Origin: Listeria aquatica FSL S10-1188
GTDB lineage: Bacteria; Bacillota; Bacilli; Lactobacillales; Listeriaceae
Assembly: GCF_000525795.1 (NCBI RefSeq)
Contig: NZ_AOCG01000012.1
Location: forward strand, 1-64,000
Direction of reading: 5' to 3'
Length of the DNA: 64,000 bases
Part shown: positions 18,549-28,660 of the stretch, in pieces
Position numbering within the stretch: position 1 is the first letter of the stretch
Layout of the letters: each line of letters opens with the position of its first letter
Position numbers and translations under genes: made by a program
Notes under the pieces: model-generated
What the model was told of the DNA's origin: nothing
What the model saw: the letters and a program-made list of their open reading frames with translations, nothing else
Databases searched by the model: none

Positions 18549-19029
18549 ATGCTATCATTTGATGAAATTAAACAGCTGATTCAGCTGATTGATGAGTCCA
18601 ATTTGGATGAGCTTAAACTAGAAGTTGACGATACAAAAATTCATTTACAAAAAAAATAGCGGGGCAGTAGCTGTTATTCCGCAAAAACAAAGTCCTGTTG
18701 CTGTTCCAGCAATAGAAACAGCAAGTCCTGTTAGTGAAGCAGCAAGCCCTGCACAATCAAGTGCAGCAGAAAAAGTAACTGAAGAGGACCTTGAAGTGAT
18801 CACTTCCCCAATGGTCGGGACTTTCTATGCGGCTGGTAGCCCAGATGATGCACCTTATGTGCAAGTGGGTTCTAAAGTTTCAGCAAGTACGGTTGTCTGC
18901 GTTGTAGAGGCGATGAAACTTTTCAATGATATTACAGCAGATGTAAGCGGAGAAATTGCAGAAATTCTTGTTTCAAACGGAGAGTTAGTTGAATATGGTC
19001 AACCGCTCTTTAAAGTAAGAAAACAGTAA
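18549..19029 (+). CDS. accB: Biotin carboxyl carrier protein of acetyl-CoA carboxylase (one frame disruption)
   Basis: The 159-residue corrected product carries biotin on the lysine in the motif VEAMKLFND (near residue 125) and is loaded by BirA. It has an N-terminal helix ([15 protein letters not shown]), a Ala/Pro-rich linker (residues about 40-80) and a C-terminal biotinyl domain starting [11 protein letters not shown]. The frame breaks in A8 at 18649-18656; one base less joins IHLQKN to SGAVAV. It is co-transcribed with accC, 13 bases downstream. Malonyl-CoA formed by the complex feeds fatty acid synthesis. Confidence 0.93.
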
Positions 19030-19042
19030 GGAGTTCTTCGAT

Positions 19043-20407
19043 ATGATTAAAAAAGTTTTAGTGGCAAACCGTGGTGAAATCGCTGTTCGAATTATCCGCG
19101 CGGCAAAAGAACTCGGAATCGAAACGGTAGCGATTTATTCAGAACCGGATCGCGATGCTTTACATAGTCAGCTTGCGGATGAAGCTTACTGCGTTGGGCC
19201 CGCGGCGTCTAAAGATAGTTACTTAAATATGTCGAATATTATTAGTGTCGCTGTTTTAACGAATTGTGATGCTATTCATCCCGGTTATGGTTTCTTAGCT
19301 GAAAATGCAGATTTTGCAGATCTTTGTTCGGATTGTAATATTACTTTTATCGGTCCAAGTGCGGAAGCCATTTCGCAGATGGGAACAAAAGATGTTGCGC
19401 GGGAAACAATGCGTAAAGCTGGAGTCCCTGTTGTTCCAGGATCACATGGAATCGTTTCGGATGCCGAAGAAGGCAAGAAAATCGCCTCAAAAATCGGCTA
19501 TCCAGTGATCATTAAAGCAACAGCAGGCGGCGGCGGGAAAGGCATTCGGATTGCAGAAGATGAAGAAAAGTTAGTCAGTGGCATTCAAACTACACAACAA
19601 GAAGCGGAAGCAGCATTTGGAGATCCAGGTGTTTATATCGAAAAATATATCGAAGATTTCCGCCATGTTGAAATCCAAGTGATGGCAGATAATCACGGGA
19701 ATGTTATCCATTTAGGTGAACGAGACTGCTCGATACAGCGACGCTTGCAAAAGCTTATTGAAGAAAGCCCGTCTCCTGCTCTTGACGAAAAAATGCGTCA
19801 GAAAATGGGGAAAGCGGCAGTGAAAGCGGCGAAAGCAGTGCGCTACTCAGGAGCTGGAACGATTGAGTTTATTTACGAACCTAAACAAAAATCGTTTTAC
19901 TTTATGGAAATGAATACCCGAATTCAAGTGGAGCATCCGGTAACAGAACTTGTTACAGGGGTAGATCTTGTGAAAGAACAATTTCTTGTGGCTTCTGGGG
20001 AAGAGCTTTCTGTTAAGCAACAGGACATTAAGATGAATGGCTGGGCGATGGAATGTCGAATTAATGCTGAAAATCCTGCACGGAATTTCATGCCTGCTCC
20101 AGGCGAAATCACTTTTTATTTGCCACCAGGTGGAAATGGCGTTCGAATTGATTCAGCGGCTTATCCGAACTACAAGATACCGCCTTTCTATGATTCGATG
20201 ATCGCAAAATTGATTTGCCATGCGGATACTCGGGAAGAAGTGATTGCTAAAATGGAACGGGCTTTAAGCGAATTTGCAATTGATGGGATTCCATCAACGA
20301 TTCCTTTCCATTTAAATGTTTTAGAAACAGACGCATTCCGTTCAGGAGACTTTAATACGAAGTTTCTTGAACAACATGACGTTATGAATAAAAGCGAGGA
20401 GGAATAA
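19043..20407 (+). CDS. accC: Biotin carboxylase subunit of acetyl-CoA carboxylase
   Basis: This 454-residue ATP-grasp enzyme carboxylates biotin on AccB. Motifs present are [15 protein letters not shown], the glycine-rich ATP-binding loop [10 protein letters not shown] (about residues 161-170), the carboxylase signature [13 protein letters not shown] and [16 protein letters not shown]. Length is normal and no residue is lost. It starts 13 bases after accB and ends 2 bases before yqhY, so it forms one operon. AccA and AccD are not in the window. Confidence 0.97.
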   Translation: MIKKVLVANRGEIAVRIIRAAKELGIETVAIYSEPDRDALHSQLADEAYCVGPAASKDSYLNMSNIISVAVLTNCDAIHPGYGFLAENADFADLCSDCNITFIGPSAEAISQMGTKDVARETMRKAGVPVVPGSHGIVSDAEEGKKIASKIGYPVIIKATAGGGGKGIRIAEDEEKLVSGIQTTQQEAEAAFGDPGVYIEKYIEDFRHVEIQVMADNHGNVIHLGERDCSIQRRLQKLIEESPSPALDEKMRQKMGKAAVKAAKAVRYSGAGTIEFIYEPKQKSFYFMEMNTRIQVEHPVTELVTGVDLVKEQFLVASGEELSVKQQDIKMNGWAMECRINAENPARNFMPAPGEITFYLPPGGNGVRIDSAAYPNYKIPPFYDSMIAKLICHADTREEVIAKMERALSEFAIDGIPSTIPFHLNVLETDAFRSGDFNTKFLEQHDVMNKSEEE

Positions 20408-20409
20408 TC

Positions 20410-20817
20410 ATGGCCTATACAAGAGATCTTAGAAAAGGGCAAGATGAACCCCTTGGTAAAATTGAAATCGCTCCAGAGGTTATTGGAGTTATTGCTGGAC
20501 TTGCTGCAAGTGAAGTCGAACAAGTCGCTTCCATGCAGGGTGGATTTGCTACTGAAATGCGTGAGCGTTTTGGTGGAGCGGTGAATTATCGTAAGGGCGT
20601 AAAAATTGATCTCGTAGACGATGGTATTTTGGTTGATCTCTATTGTACGGTTTTGTTTGGTGCAAGTATTCCGCTTGTAGCTGAAAATGTCCAAGATGCT
20701 GTTCGCAGTGCGATCTTTAATATGACAGGGCTTAATGTTCTTGAAGTTAATGTTCATGTTGTAGGCGTTCAGTTTGAAAAGACGGAACCGTTTTCTCTCG
20801 ATGATTTAACCTTCTAA
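20410..20817 (+). CDS. yqhY: Asp23/Gls24 family protein YqhY
   Basis: This 135-residue protein has the Asp23 domain (LGKIEIAPEVIGVIAGLAASEVEQV... through VNVHVVGVQF). It is a small soluble protein. In Firmicutes it is linked to accBC by gene order, and in Bacillus loss of yqhY disturbs acetyl-CoA carboxylase control, which is known for that family and not shown here. It begins 2 bases after accC, so it is co-transcribed and translationally coupled. Confidence 0.92.
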   Translation: MAYTRDLRKGQDEPLGKIEIAPEVIGVIAGLAASEVEQVASMQGGFATEMRERFGGAVNYRKGVKIDLVDDGILVDLYCTVLFGASIPLVAENVQDAVRSAIFNMTGLNVLEVNVHVVGVQFEKTEPFSLDDLTF

Positions 20818-20848
20818 GCAAGTTTTGAAAGAGAAAAGGAGTACGAAA

Positions 20849-21232
20849 ATGAAAAGAAGAGAAGCACGCGAACGCGCACTTCAAGCTTTGTTTCAGATGG
20901 AGCTAAATGAAATGACTGCTGAACAAGCCATTGAAAACATCATGGATGGGGAAGAAGAGGCTTATGTTGAGAAGTTAGTTTTTGGAGTGACCGAGCATAA
21001 ACAAGCGCTCGATGAAAAAATTACGGCACATTTGGATAATTGGAAGTTAGATCGCTTGAATAAAGTCGATTTGTCGATTTTGCGAGTGGGCGCATTTGAA
21101 ATGTTGTTTTTAGACGATGTACCCGATCGCGTGAGTTTAAATGAATCAATTGAAATTGCTAAGGTGTATAGCGACGAAAAAGCTAGCAAGTTTATTAATG
21201 GTGTACTGGCAAATATTGCGAAAAACGATTAA
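20849..21232 (+). CDS. nusB: Transcription antitermination protein NusB
   Basis: This 127-residue RNA-binding protein acts with NusE in rRNA antitermination. It begins MKRREARERALQALFQMEL, the standard NusB start, and carries RLNKVDLSILRVGAFEML. The ATG at 20849 follows an AAAAGGAG site; an upstream ATG in the same frame would add eight residues without family-like sequence. The gene lies in the accBC-yqhY-nusB-folD cluster common to Firmicutes. Confidence 0.95.
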   Translation: MKRREARERALQALFQMELNEMTAEQAIENIMDGEEEAYVEKLVFGVTEHKQALDEKITAHLDNWKLDRLNKVDLSILRVGAFEMLFLDDVPDRVSLNESIEIAKVYSDEKASKFINGVLANIAKND

Positions 21233-21340
21233 TGGTTTGACTGTAAGCGAGGGAAGCGAGAGAAAGTGAAGGAGAAATTCTTCCTTCTTTTGCGTGTCTT
21301 CGTCTTACTTCATCATAAGTTTTTAAGGGGGCAATTTGAA

Positions 21341-22199
21341 ATGGCACAAGTAATTGACGGAAAGAAATTAGCAAAAGAGATTCAGGAAAGCGTAACAAAA
21401 GAAGTAAGCGAACTCGTTAAAAAAGGAAAGCAACCCGGTCTTGCGGTTGTGCTTGTTGGTGATAATCAGGCATCCCGTACATATGTTAGAAATAAGCAAA
21501 AACGGACAGAAGAAGCTGGAATGAAGTCCGTTTTAATCGAGCTACCAGAAGAGGTTAGTGAAGCAGAATTGCTTCAGCAAGTGGAAGATTTAAATCAAGA
21601 TGATTCGATTCACGGGATCCTCGTACAACTACCACTCCCAAAACATATTTCAGAAGATAAAGTCATCGATGCAATCAGCCAAGAAAAAGATGTTGATGGT
21701 TTCCATCCTTTAAATGTTGGAAATTTGTTTATTGGAAAAGAAACGCTCGTTCCTTGTACACCAGCAGGGATCATTGAGTTAATTAAATCAACGGGCGAAT
21801 CAATCGAAGGTAAACGCGCAGTTGTGATCGGTAGAAGTAATATTGTTGGAAAGCCTGTGGCTCAACTTTTACTTCAAGAAAATGCGACTGTTACGATTGC
21901 GCATAGTCGAACAAAAGACTTGCCGGCAGTTGCGAGCGAAGCTGATATTTTAGTTGTTGCGACTGGACGGGCAAAATTTGTTAAAAAGAATTTTGTGAAA
22001 CCTGGTGCGATTGTGATTGATGTTGGAATGGATCGCGATGAAAATAACAAGCTTTGCGGTGATGTGGATTATGAAGATGTATTTGAACAAGCTGGATTTA
22101 TTACACCTGTTCCAGGTGGAGTTGGTCCGATGACGATTACGATGCTTCTAAAAAATACACTAACCGCTGCAAAAAAAATTATTTGCCAAACAAGGCTAG
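21341..22199 (+). CDS. folD: Bifunctional methylene-THF dehydrogenase/methenyl-THF cyclohydrolase (one frame disruption)
   Basis: FolD interconverts 5,10-methylene-, 5,10-methenyl- and 10-formyl-THF. The start [15 protein letters not shown] has an AAGGGGG site; catalytic Lys and Tyr lie in the motif [16 protein letters not shown], and [11 protein letters not shown] plus the NADP region [16 protein letters not shown] are intact. The uncorrected frame runs on 40 bases into xseA; removing one A from A8 at 22171-22178 gives the proper end [11 protein letters not shown] and 285 residues. Without it folD would carry an odd tail. Confidence 0.95.
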
Positions 22200-22205
22200 A
22201 CGGAA

Positions 22206-23582
22206 GTGATGATTTTGCAAGAAAAGTACTTAACAGTTGAGGCACTAACCAAATATATTGAGCGTAAGTTTGAAGCGGATCCATACTTAAAACAAGTTTT
22301 TGTTAAGGGAGAAATTTCAAATTTAAAAATGCCAGCAAGTGGTCATCTTTATTTTACATTGAAAGATGAAGCCGCGATGATTCGTGTCGTGATGTTTGCA
22401 AAATCTGTCCAAAAATTGAACTTTAAGCCTGAAGATGGCATGAATATTCTTTTAACTGGACGAATTTCTGTCTTTACTAAAGCAGGAAGGTATCAATTTT
22501 ATGCTGAAGGTATGGAGCCTGATGGAATCGGCGCTCTTTATGTGCAATTTGAACAGTTAAAAGCGAAATTGGAAAAGGAAGGACTTTTTGATGCGGGGCA
22601 TAAAAAAGTGCTTCCTTCTTTCCCTTCTAAAATTGCTGTTGTTACGAGTCGGACAGGTGCGGCTGTTCGGGATATCCTTACAACGATTCACAGACGAATG
22701 CCATGCGTTGAAGTCCTTGTTTACCCGACGCTTGTACAAGGGGAAGGCTCAGCTCAGAAAGTGGCGCAAAATATCGCGAGAATCAATCAGCGTAATGATA
22801 TTGATTTGATGATTATTGGCCGTGGTGGTGGCTCACTCGAAGAGTTGTGGGCGTTTAATGAAGAAGTGGTAGTTCGCTCTGTTTACGACTCTGATGTTCC
22901 GGTTATTTCAGCCGTGGGGCATGAAACAGACTTCTCCCTTTCAGATTTTGCGGCCGATGTGAGGGCGGCAACTCCAACGGCGGCGGCTGAACTTGCTGTA
23001 CCGCATGCAGCAGACTTATTAGAAAGGCTAAGTGAGCGGAAATATCGACTCACTCATTCGCTTAATTTAATATTTGAACGTAGACAAGCTGATCTCCTTG
23101 CTCTGAAAGAAAAGCTTCAGTTTTACGGGCCTAGACGCTTACTTGAAAATCAAATAGAGCGTCTCGATTTTGACCGTTTAAAGCTAGAACAAGCGATGAA
23201 GCAACAACTTGAACGCAAACAGTTTCAATTTGAACGAGTAAGTGGGAGACTAAAAAGTCACTCGCCGGTTTATGAGCTAAGAAAAAGCGAGCAAACGCTA
23301 AATGAACTTACAAGACGGCTCCAAACGGCAGCGGCTGTCACTGTTAAGGATAAGCGGCATCAGTTTGTGAGACAAATAGAAGCGCTTGAATATTTAAACC
23401 CATTATCTTTGCTTAAAAGAGGATTTGGACTTACTTATAAGGAAAATACGCTCGTTAAGCATATTGATGAAATTGAGTTAGGTGACGAGGTTTCTGTTCG
23501 AATATATGGCGGGAAATTTCAAGCAAATGTAACGGCAAAGGAGGAAATGGAAATTGGCAACGAAAAAGGAGCAGACATTTGA
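22206..23582 (+). CDS. xseA: Exonuclease VII large subunit
   Basis: The 458-residue catalytic subunit of exonuclease VII degrades single-stranded DNA from both ends. It has an N-terminal OB-fold ([27 protein letters not shown]) and the catalytic core with [27 protein letters not shown] and [17 protein letters not shown], followed by a long coiled coil (about residues 270-400). It starts just after folD with GTG or ATG at 22206/22209. Its end overlaps xseB by 29 bases. Confidence 0.95.
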   Translation: MMILQEKYLTVEALTKYIERKFEADPYLKQVFVKGEISNLKMPASGHLYFTLKDEAAMIRVVMFAKSVQKLNFKPEDGMNILLTGRISVFTKAGRYQFYAEGMEPDGIGALYVQFEQLKAKLEKEGLFDAGHKKVLPSFPSKIAVVTSRTGAAVRDILTTIHRRMPCVEVLVYPTLVQGEGSAQKVAQNIARINQRNDIDLMIIGRGGGSLEELWAFNEEVVVRSVYDSDVPVISAVGHETDFSLSDFAADVRAATPTAAAELAVPHAADLLERLSERKYRLTHSLNLIFERRQADLLALKEKLQFYGPRRLLENQIERLDFDRLKLEQAMKQQLERKQFQFERVSGRLKSHSPVYELRKSEQTLNELTRRLQTAAAVTVKDKRHQFVRQIEALEYLNPLSLLKRGFGLTYKENTLVKHIDEIELGDEVSVRIYGGKFQANVTAKEEMEIGNEKGADI

Positions 23583-23784
23583 AGAAGCCTTAAAAGAGCT
23601 AGAAGAAATTGTTGTAGCGCTTGAAAGTGGAACTGCAACGCTCGAAGAATCACTCAATATGTATCAGCGTGGTATTGAATTATCGAAGCTTTGTGAAACA
23701 AAACTGAAAACGGCGGAAGATAAAATGGCTAAAGTTGTTGATGAAGAAGGAAACGAGGCGCCTTTAGATGTGGAAGGGGAATGA
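23554..23784 (+). CDS. xseB: Exonuclease VII small subunit
   Basis: This 76-residue coiled-coil subunit binds XseA. It has the XseB signature [19 protein letters not shown] and LEESLNMYQRGIELSKLCE. It starts inside the end of xseA, which couples translation, and ends 6 bases before ispA. Confidence 0.95.
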   Translation: MATKKEQTFEEALKELEEIVVALESGTATLEESLNMYQRGIELSKLCETKLKTAEDKMAKVVDEEGNEAPLDVEGE

Positions 23785-23789
23785 ACTAG

Positions 23790-24666
23790 TTGGAGTTTCA
23801 AGAATTTCAAAAGCATTACAAATGGCTAACTGAAAAGCGCTTAGAAGAAGCTGTCGATTCACATATTGAGCCCCATTTAAAGGAAGCGATGCTCTATTCT
23901 TTGATGGCTGGAGGAAAACGAATTCGTCCACTTTTAGTTTTTGCGACGGTAGAAGCGCTTGGAAAAGACGCAGAACTTGCGCTTCCTGCTGCTAGTGCAC
24001 TGGAAATGATTCACACATATAGCTTGATTCACGACGATTTGCCGGCAATGGACAATGATGATTTGCGACGGGGCAAGCCAACAAGTCATAAAGTTTTTGG
24101 TGAGGCGACAGCAATTCTAACGGGTGATGCTCTTTTGACGCTTGCTTTTTCAGAGATCGCAAATGCAACTGAGCTAGACGAAGTTAAACGGCTAAAAATC
24201 ATTCAGGATCTGGCGAAGCAAGCCGGTGCACTTGGCATGGTCGGGGGACAACAAGCAGATATTTTAGGCGAGAAACAAGAGCTTTCCCTTGAACAGTTAG
24301 CATCCATTCATAGCCGGAAGACGGGGGCGCTTCTTTGTTCGGCAGTTTTTGCAGGAAGTATCGTGGGAGACGCAACGGAAAATGAGCGCATTAAATTGCA
24401 GGAGTTTGCTCGAAATATCGGGATTGCTTTTCAAATTTGTGACGATATTTTAGATGTTACAGGAGAAACTGATGTGTTAGGTAAGGAAGCTGGAACGGAT
24501 GTATTACTCGAAAAAAAGTACCTATCCAAGTTTACTTACGTTAGAAGGTGCGAAAGAAGCACTAGAAGAACGTTACTTAGCAGCAGTTGAAGCCCTTTCA
24601 GGTTTTGATTCTCGGAAAACTAGACTGCTTGAAATTGCAAATTGGATTGTAAGGCGCAACTATTGA
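23790..24666 (+). CDS. ispA: Farnesyl diphosphate synthase (one frame disruption)
   Basis: IspA adds isopentenyl diphosphate to dimethylallyl and geranyl diphosphate, giving farnesyl diphosphate for undecaprenol and quinone synthesis. The two Asp-rich motifs are present: HDDLPAMDNDDLRRG (near residue 83) and ICDDILDVTG (near residue 216). The TTG at 23790 starts MEFQEFQKHY. The frame breaks in A7 at 24511-24517; removing one base gives the normal C-terminus ending RKTRLLEIANWIVRRNY and 291 residues. Confidence 0.93.
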
Positions 24667-24687
24667 TGTTTGATTCAGTCGAGTCAT

Positions 24688-24716
24688 TTGCTTTTCTGGA
24701 TAAAGCATGTTATTCT
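24688..24716 (+). promoter_or_regulatory. Sigma-A promoter of the cold-shock gene
   Basis: TTGCTT (24688-24693) and TATTCT (24711-24716), 17 bases apart. It implies an mRNA leader of about 110 bases before the ATG at 24834, which fits cold-shock genes. Confidence 0.5.
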
Positions 24717-24833
24717 TAAATGGCATTATTTTTGTGGGTAAAGATTCGATAGTTGAAACAACTTTTCCGTCTCGTGCCTTAAGCAAGAATAGTACAAATA
24801 AAGTGTGCACTGAGCACGAGGAGGAAATTTAAG

Positions 24834-25034
24834 ATGGAACAAGGTACAGTTAAATGGTTTAACGCAGAAAAAGGATTTGGATTTATCGAACGTGAAGGTG
24901 GAGATGATGTATTCGTACATTTCACTGCTATTCAAGGCGACGGATTCAAAACTCTTGAAGAAGGTCAAGCAGTGACTTTCGATATCGAAGAAGGTTCGCG
25001 TGGACCACAAGCAGCGAACGTTAACAAAGCGTAA
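24834..25034 (+). CDS. csp: Cold-shock protein CspA family
   Basis: This 66-residue OB-fold RNA chaperone has the RNP motifs KGFGFIE and DVFVHF and starts [14 protein letters not shown], behind a perfect GAGGAGG site. It keeps mRNA single-stranded in the cold. It has its own promoter and terminator, so it is a single-gene transcript between ispA and dxs. Confidence 0.97.
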   Translation: MEQGTVKWFNAEKGFGFIEREGGDDVFVHFTAIQGDGFKTLEEGQAVTFDIEEGSRGPQAANVNKA

Positions 25035-25054
25035 GTTTAATCGTATAATTTGAA

Positions 25055-25088
25055 AGACAATCCTGTTCATGCAGGGTTGTCTTTTTTT
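25055..25088 (+). terminator. Terminator after csp
   Basis: An 11-bp imperfect stem (AGACAA..CCTG with CAGG..TTGTCT, 25055-25082) is followed by T7. Confidence 0.9.
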
Positions 25089-25113
25089 GTTTGTAAAGAA
25101 TTATTGGATTTTC

Positions 25114-25143
25114 TTGGTGGAAAAGCTTTAGAAATGATATAAT
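25114..25143 (+). promoter_or_regulatory. Sigma-A promoter of dxs
   Basis: TTGGTG at 25114-25119 and TATAAT at 25138-25143 are 18 bases apart, with a consensus -10. A small hairpin with a T-run lies between this promoter and dxs (25175-25197). Confidence 0.65.
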
Positions 25144-25237
25144 GGTTGAAGTAAATAAGGAAAGAGCGAGAAAAGCCCTGTTTTTTGGGCGTTTTTTCTT
25201 ACGATGATTAATTTGGAGCGAAAGTGAGTGGTTTGGA

Positions 25238-27133
25238 TTGGATCTTTTAAAAATTAAGGATCCTGCCTTTTTGAAGAAGATGACAATTCCAGAAATGGAA
25301 GAGCTTTCGGCAGAAATACGTAAATTTTTAATCGAATCGACTTCTGTTACGGGTGGTCATATTGGGCCGAATCTTGGAGTTGTTGAACTAACGATTGCTT
25401 TACATCATTCTTTTTCAAGCCCACAGGATAAATTTATTTTTGATGTTGGGCATCAGTCATATGTTCATAAAATACTGACAGGCAGGGCAGACCGTTTCGA
25501 TACACTTCGCCAGCATGGCGGACTGGACGGTTTTCCGAAAAGAAAAGAATCACCGCATGATGTCTTTGAAACAGGACACAGTTCGACTTCGCTTTCAGCA
25601 GCGGCGGGAATGGCGATTGCGCGTGATATTAAACATGAAGATTATCACGTACTCCCGATTATCGGAGATGGTGCGTTAACGGGTGGGATGGCCCTTGAAG
25701 CGCTTAATCACATTGGCGATATGGGAAAAGAAGTGATTGTGATTTTAAATGATAATAATATGTCGATTGCGCCAAATGTTGGCGCCATGCACAATATGCT
25801 TGGAAAGTTGCGAACATCAGGCAAGTTTAAACGTGCCAAAAAGGATGTAGAACGAGCGATGAAACGCATTCCGCAAGCTGGTGAACATATTGCAAATGCT
25901 GCGGAGCGAATTAAAGATAGTATCAAATATTTGCTTGTTCAAGGAACCTTTTTTGAGGAAATGGGCTTTACCTACCTTGGTCCTGTGAATGGGCATGATT
26001 ATCAGGACTTGATTACAAACTTTGAGTTTTCTAAAAAAGTAAAAGGACCAACTTTGATTCATGTTGTAACGAAAAAAGGGAAAGGCTATGCCCCAGCTGA
26101 AACGGATACAAGTGGCGCTTGGCATGGGACTGGTCCTTACAAAATTGAAACTGGTGATTTTATTAAGCCCGCGATTATGGCACCTTCTTGGAGTGAAGTG
26201 ATCAGCGATACCATTTTAGAGCTTGCAAAAGAAGATGAGCGGATTGTTGCGATTACACCGGCGATGCCAGTTGGTTCTAAACTTGAAAAATTTGCAGCGA
26301 CGTTTCCTGATCGCTTTTTCGATGTCGGGATTGCTGAACAGCATGCTGTAACACTCGCTGCTGGTATTGCGGCAGATGGTCTCAAACCATTTTTGGCGAT
26401 TTATTCGACCTTCCTGCAAAGAGGGTATGATCAAGTCATCCATGATGTGGCACGCCAAAATTTAAGTGTTTTGATCGGGATTGACCGAGCAGGACTTGTT
26501 GGTGGAGACGGTGAAACACATCAAGGGGTGTTTGATATTGCTTTCTTGCGGAGCATTCCTAATATGGTGATTGCGATGCCAAAAGATGAAAATGAGGCTT
26601 ATCATTTGATTCAAACGGCACACGCATTTTCTGGGCCTTTTGCGTTACGCTATCCGCGAGGTTCCGGATCTGGTGTGACAATTGAAAAGGATAAAGCAAC
26701 ACTTCCAATCGGTAGCTGGGAAACGCTCATTGAACCGATAAATGCAGTTATTTTAACTTTTGGAACAACGATTGATATGGCACTAGCGGCGGCTGAAGAA
26801 TTAAATAAACGTGGTCTTGGTGTAGGAGTTGTGAACGCGCGCTTTATAAAACCGCTGGACGAAGGGTTACTTCAAACTTTCTTAGAGCGGAAGCTTGCTA
26901 TTTTAACGGTTGAAGAGGCCGTTCTTGCAGGAGGCTTTGGTAGTAGTGTTCTTGAATTTGCTGAAGAGCAAGGACATTTGGACTCGCTGATTCACCGTAT
27001 TGGGTTGCCAGACGCTTTTATCAGCCATGGCTCTGTAGATTTGTTGCTGAAAGAAAATGGGATTTCGCAGGACGCGATTGAACGGAAATTGCTAGAAATG
27101 CTCGCGTATTTCGGAAAGCTAGAGGCGAACTAA
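25238..27133 (+). CDS. dxs: 1-deoxy-D-xylulose-5-phosphate synthase
   Basis: This 631-residue TPP enzyme condenses pyruvate with glyceraldehyde-3-phosphate in the first step of the MEP isoprenoid pathway. Motifs: TPP-binding [17 protein letters not shown] ... [12 protein letters not shown], transketolase-like [16 protein letters not shown], and [13 protein letters not shown]. It starts with TTG at 25238 in the frame that gives [15 protein letters not shown]. In this genome it lies beside tlyA, 4 bases downstream. The window also has ispA and fni, so both MEP-derived and fni-dependent steps appear; fni isomerises IPP/DMAPP and is typical of mevalonate organisms. Confidence 0.96.
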   Translation: MDLLKIKDPAFLKKMTIPEMEELSAEIRKFLIESTSVTGGHIGPNLGVVELTIALHHSFSSPQDKFIFDVGHQSYVHKILTGRADRFDTLRQHGGLDGFPKRKESPHDVFETGHSSTSLSAAAGMAIARDIKHEDYHVLPIIGDGALTGGMALEALNHIGDMGKEVIVILNDNNMSIAPNVGAMHNMLGKLRTSGKFKRAKKDVERAMKRIPQAGEHIANAAERIKDSIKYLLVQGTFFEEMGFTYLGPVNGHDYQDLITNFEFSKKVKGPTLIHVVTKKGKGYAPAETDTSGAWHGTGPYKIETGDFIKPAIMAPSWSEVISDTILELAKEDERIVAITPAMPVGSKLEKFAATFPDRFFDVGIAEQHAVTLAAGIAADGLKPFLAIYSTFLQRGYDQVIHDVARQNLSVLIGIDRAGLVGGDGETHQGVFDIAFLRSIPNMVIAMPKDENEAYHLIQTAHAFSGPFALRYPRGSGSGVTIEKDKATLPIGSWETLIEPINAVILTFGTTIDMALAAAEELNKRGLGVGVVNARFIKPLDEGLLQTFLERKLAILTVEEAVLAGGFGSSVLEFAEEQGHLDSLIHRIGLPDAFISHGSVDLLLKENGISQDAIERKLLEMLAYFGKLEAN

Positions 27134-27137
27134 GAAA

Positions 27138-27974
27138 ATGAATGTAAAAAAAGAACGCGCAGATGTACTGCTTGTCGAACAAGCGCTATTTGAAACGCGA
27201 GAAAAAGCGAAACGGGCTATTATGGCTGGAATTGTGTACCGTACGGATACGCGCGTAGATAAGCCAGGAGAGAAAATTCCGGTAGATAGCGAGCTTCGAA
27301 TTAAAGGAGAAACGATTCCTTATGTCAGTCGCGGTGGATTAAAACTTGAAAAAGCCTTAAAAGTTTTTGATTTTAACGTCAAGGATAAATTGATGCTTGA
27401 TATTGGAGCGTCAACGGGTGGTTTTACGGATTGTGCTCTTCAAAATGGAGCTAAACATTCTTATGCGCTAGATGTTGGTTATAACCAGCTCGCTTGGAAA
27501 CTCCGGAGCGATGACCGTGTGACAGTCATGGAACGAACAAATTTCCGGCATGTGACGCAAGCAGATTTTGAAGAAGGACTTGCGGAATTTGCAACGATTG
27601 ACGTTTCTTTTATTTCGCTTCAACTGATTTTGCCGGTGCTTCGGACTGTGCTTGTCTCAGGTGGAGATGTCATGACTTTAATTAAACCACAGTTTGAAGC
27701 TGGAAAAGAGCAAGTTGGTAAAAAAGGCATTATCCGAGATCCAAAGGTTCATGCGGCGGTTGTAAATGAAATTTTGACTTTCTCCCAAAAAATCGGCTAT
27801 ACGATTCGTGGCTTAGATTACTCACCAATAACTGGTGGAGAGGGCAATATTGAATTCATTGCTCACTTGACTTGGACGGGAAGTGAAAAGGAGCCAGGAG
27901 AGTATTTGCTTGCCGCAGATGCAGTTGATGAAGTTGTGAAGACGGCTCACTTTGAACTAGATAAAAAGAAATAG
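27138..27974 (+). CDS. tlyA: TlyA family rRNA 2'-O-methyltransferase
   Basis: This 278-residue protein has an N-terminal S4 RNA-binding domain (residues about 5-65, KERADVLLVEQALFETREKAKRAIMAG) and an FtsJ-like SAM-dependent methyltransferase domain with the motif LDIGASTGGFTDCALQNGA (about residues 87-105). In actinobacteria TlyA methylates 16S and 23S rRNA; the exact target here is inferred. It is co-transcribed with dxs and followed by a strong terminator. Confidence 0.9.
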   Translation: MNVKKERADVLLVEQALFETREKAKRAIMAGIVYRTDTRVDKPGEKIPVDSELRIKGETIPYVSRGGLKLEKALKVFDFNVKDKLMLDIGASTGGFTDCALQNGAKHSYALDVGYNQLAWKLRSDDRVTVMERTNFRHVTQADFEEGLAEFATIDVSFISLQLILPVLRTVLVSGGDVMTLIKPQFEAGKEQVGKKGIIRDPKVHAAVVNEILTFSQKIGYTIRGLDYSPITGGEGNIEFIAHLTWTGSEKEPGEYLLAADAVDEVVKTAHFELDKKK

Positions 27975-27976
27975 TG

Positions 27977-28012
27977 AATGAACACCACAGTAAAAAGTGG
28001 TGTTCATTTTTT
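27977..28012 (+). terminator. Terminator after tlyA
   Basis: The 12-bp stem AATGAACACCAC (27977-27988) with GTGGTGTTCATT (27997-28008) is followed by a T-run. Confidence 0.95.
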
Positions 28013-28193
28013 GCTAGAAAGATAAAAATGGTTTTTAGATGTAATCTTTTAAGCGCTATTTTTGATTTTCATGTATCAAGATGAATAAAATCTCTTTGTT
28101 TATTTTAAAAAGCTATTAACGTTAAATTCGTGACTTTATGCGTTTTTTTAGATAAGATGGAGATAGAAAAAAATTTCGTGAGGTGAAAAAATT
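28013..28193. other. Intergenic leader before argR
   Basis: I see no gene in this 180-base AT-rich stretch. It must hold the argR promoter. No clear ARG box or promoter consensus was found. Confidence 0.4.
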
Positions 28194-28643
28194 ATGAATA
28201 AAGGGCATCGTCATATTATTATTCGTGAACTCGTTACTTCAAATGAGATCGACACGCAAGAAGAACTCGTTGATTTACTTCAAGAACGTGGAGTGAAAGT
28301 TACGCAAGCTACGATTTCGCGTGACATTAAAGAACTCCATCTGGTTAAAGTGCCAACGCAAAATGGAACTTATAAATATAGCTTACCTGCTGATAATAAG
28401 TTTAATCCGCAGCAAAAGTTAAAACGAGCTTTAGTAGATTGCTTTATTAGTGTAGATACTGTGCAATTTATTTTGATCTTAAAAGTGATGCCGGGAAACG
28501 GAAATGCGATTGGTGCTCTGCTTGATAATTTGAACTGGCCAGAAAAGGCTGGTACGCTTTGCGGAGATGACACGTGTCTTATTATCTGCCGTTCAGATGC
28601 AGAAGCAAAAAGAGTGGCAGAACGATTAGTCGAAATGCTTTAA
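28194..28643 (+). CDS. argR: Arginine repressor ArgR/AhrC
   Basis: This 149-residue transcription factor has an N-terminal winged-helix DNA-binding domain ([16 protein letters not shown]...[17 protein letters not shown]) and a C-terminal arginine-binding hexamerisation domain ([29 protein letters not shown]). It represses arginine biosynthesis and activates catabolism. No arginine gene is in the window. It begins with an ATG behind GTGAGGTG and is followed by recN 17 bases later, so both are co-transcribed, as in Bacillus ahrC-recN. Confidence 0.95.
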   Translation: MNKGHRHIIIRELVTSNEIDTQEELVDLLQERGVKVTQATISRDIKELHLVKVPTQNGTYKYSLPADNKFNPQQKLKRALVDCFISVDTVQFILILKVMPGNGNAIGALLDNLNWPEKAGTLCGDDTCLIICRSDAEAKRVAERLVEML

Positions 28644-28660
28644 TGGAAGGTGATAAAGGG

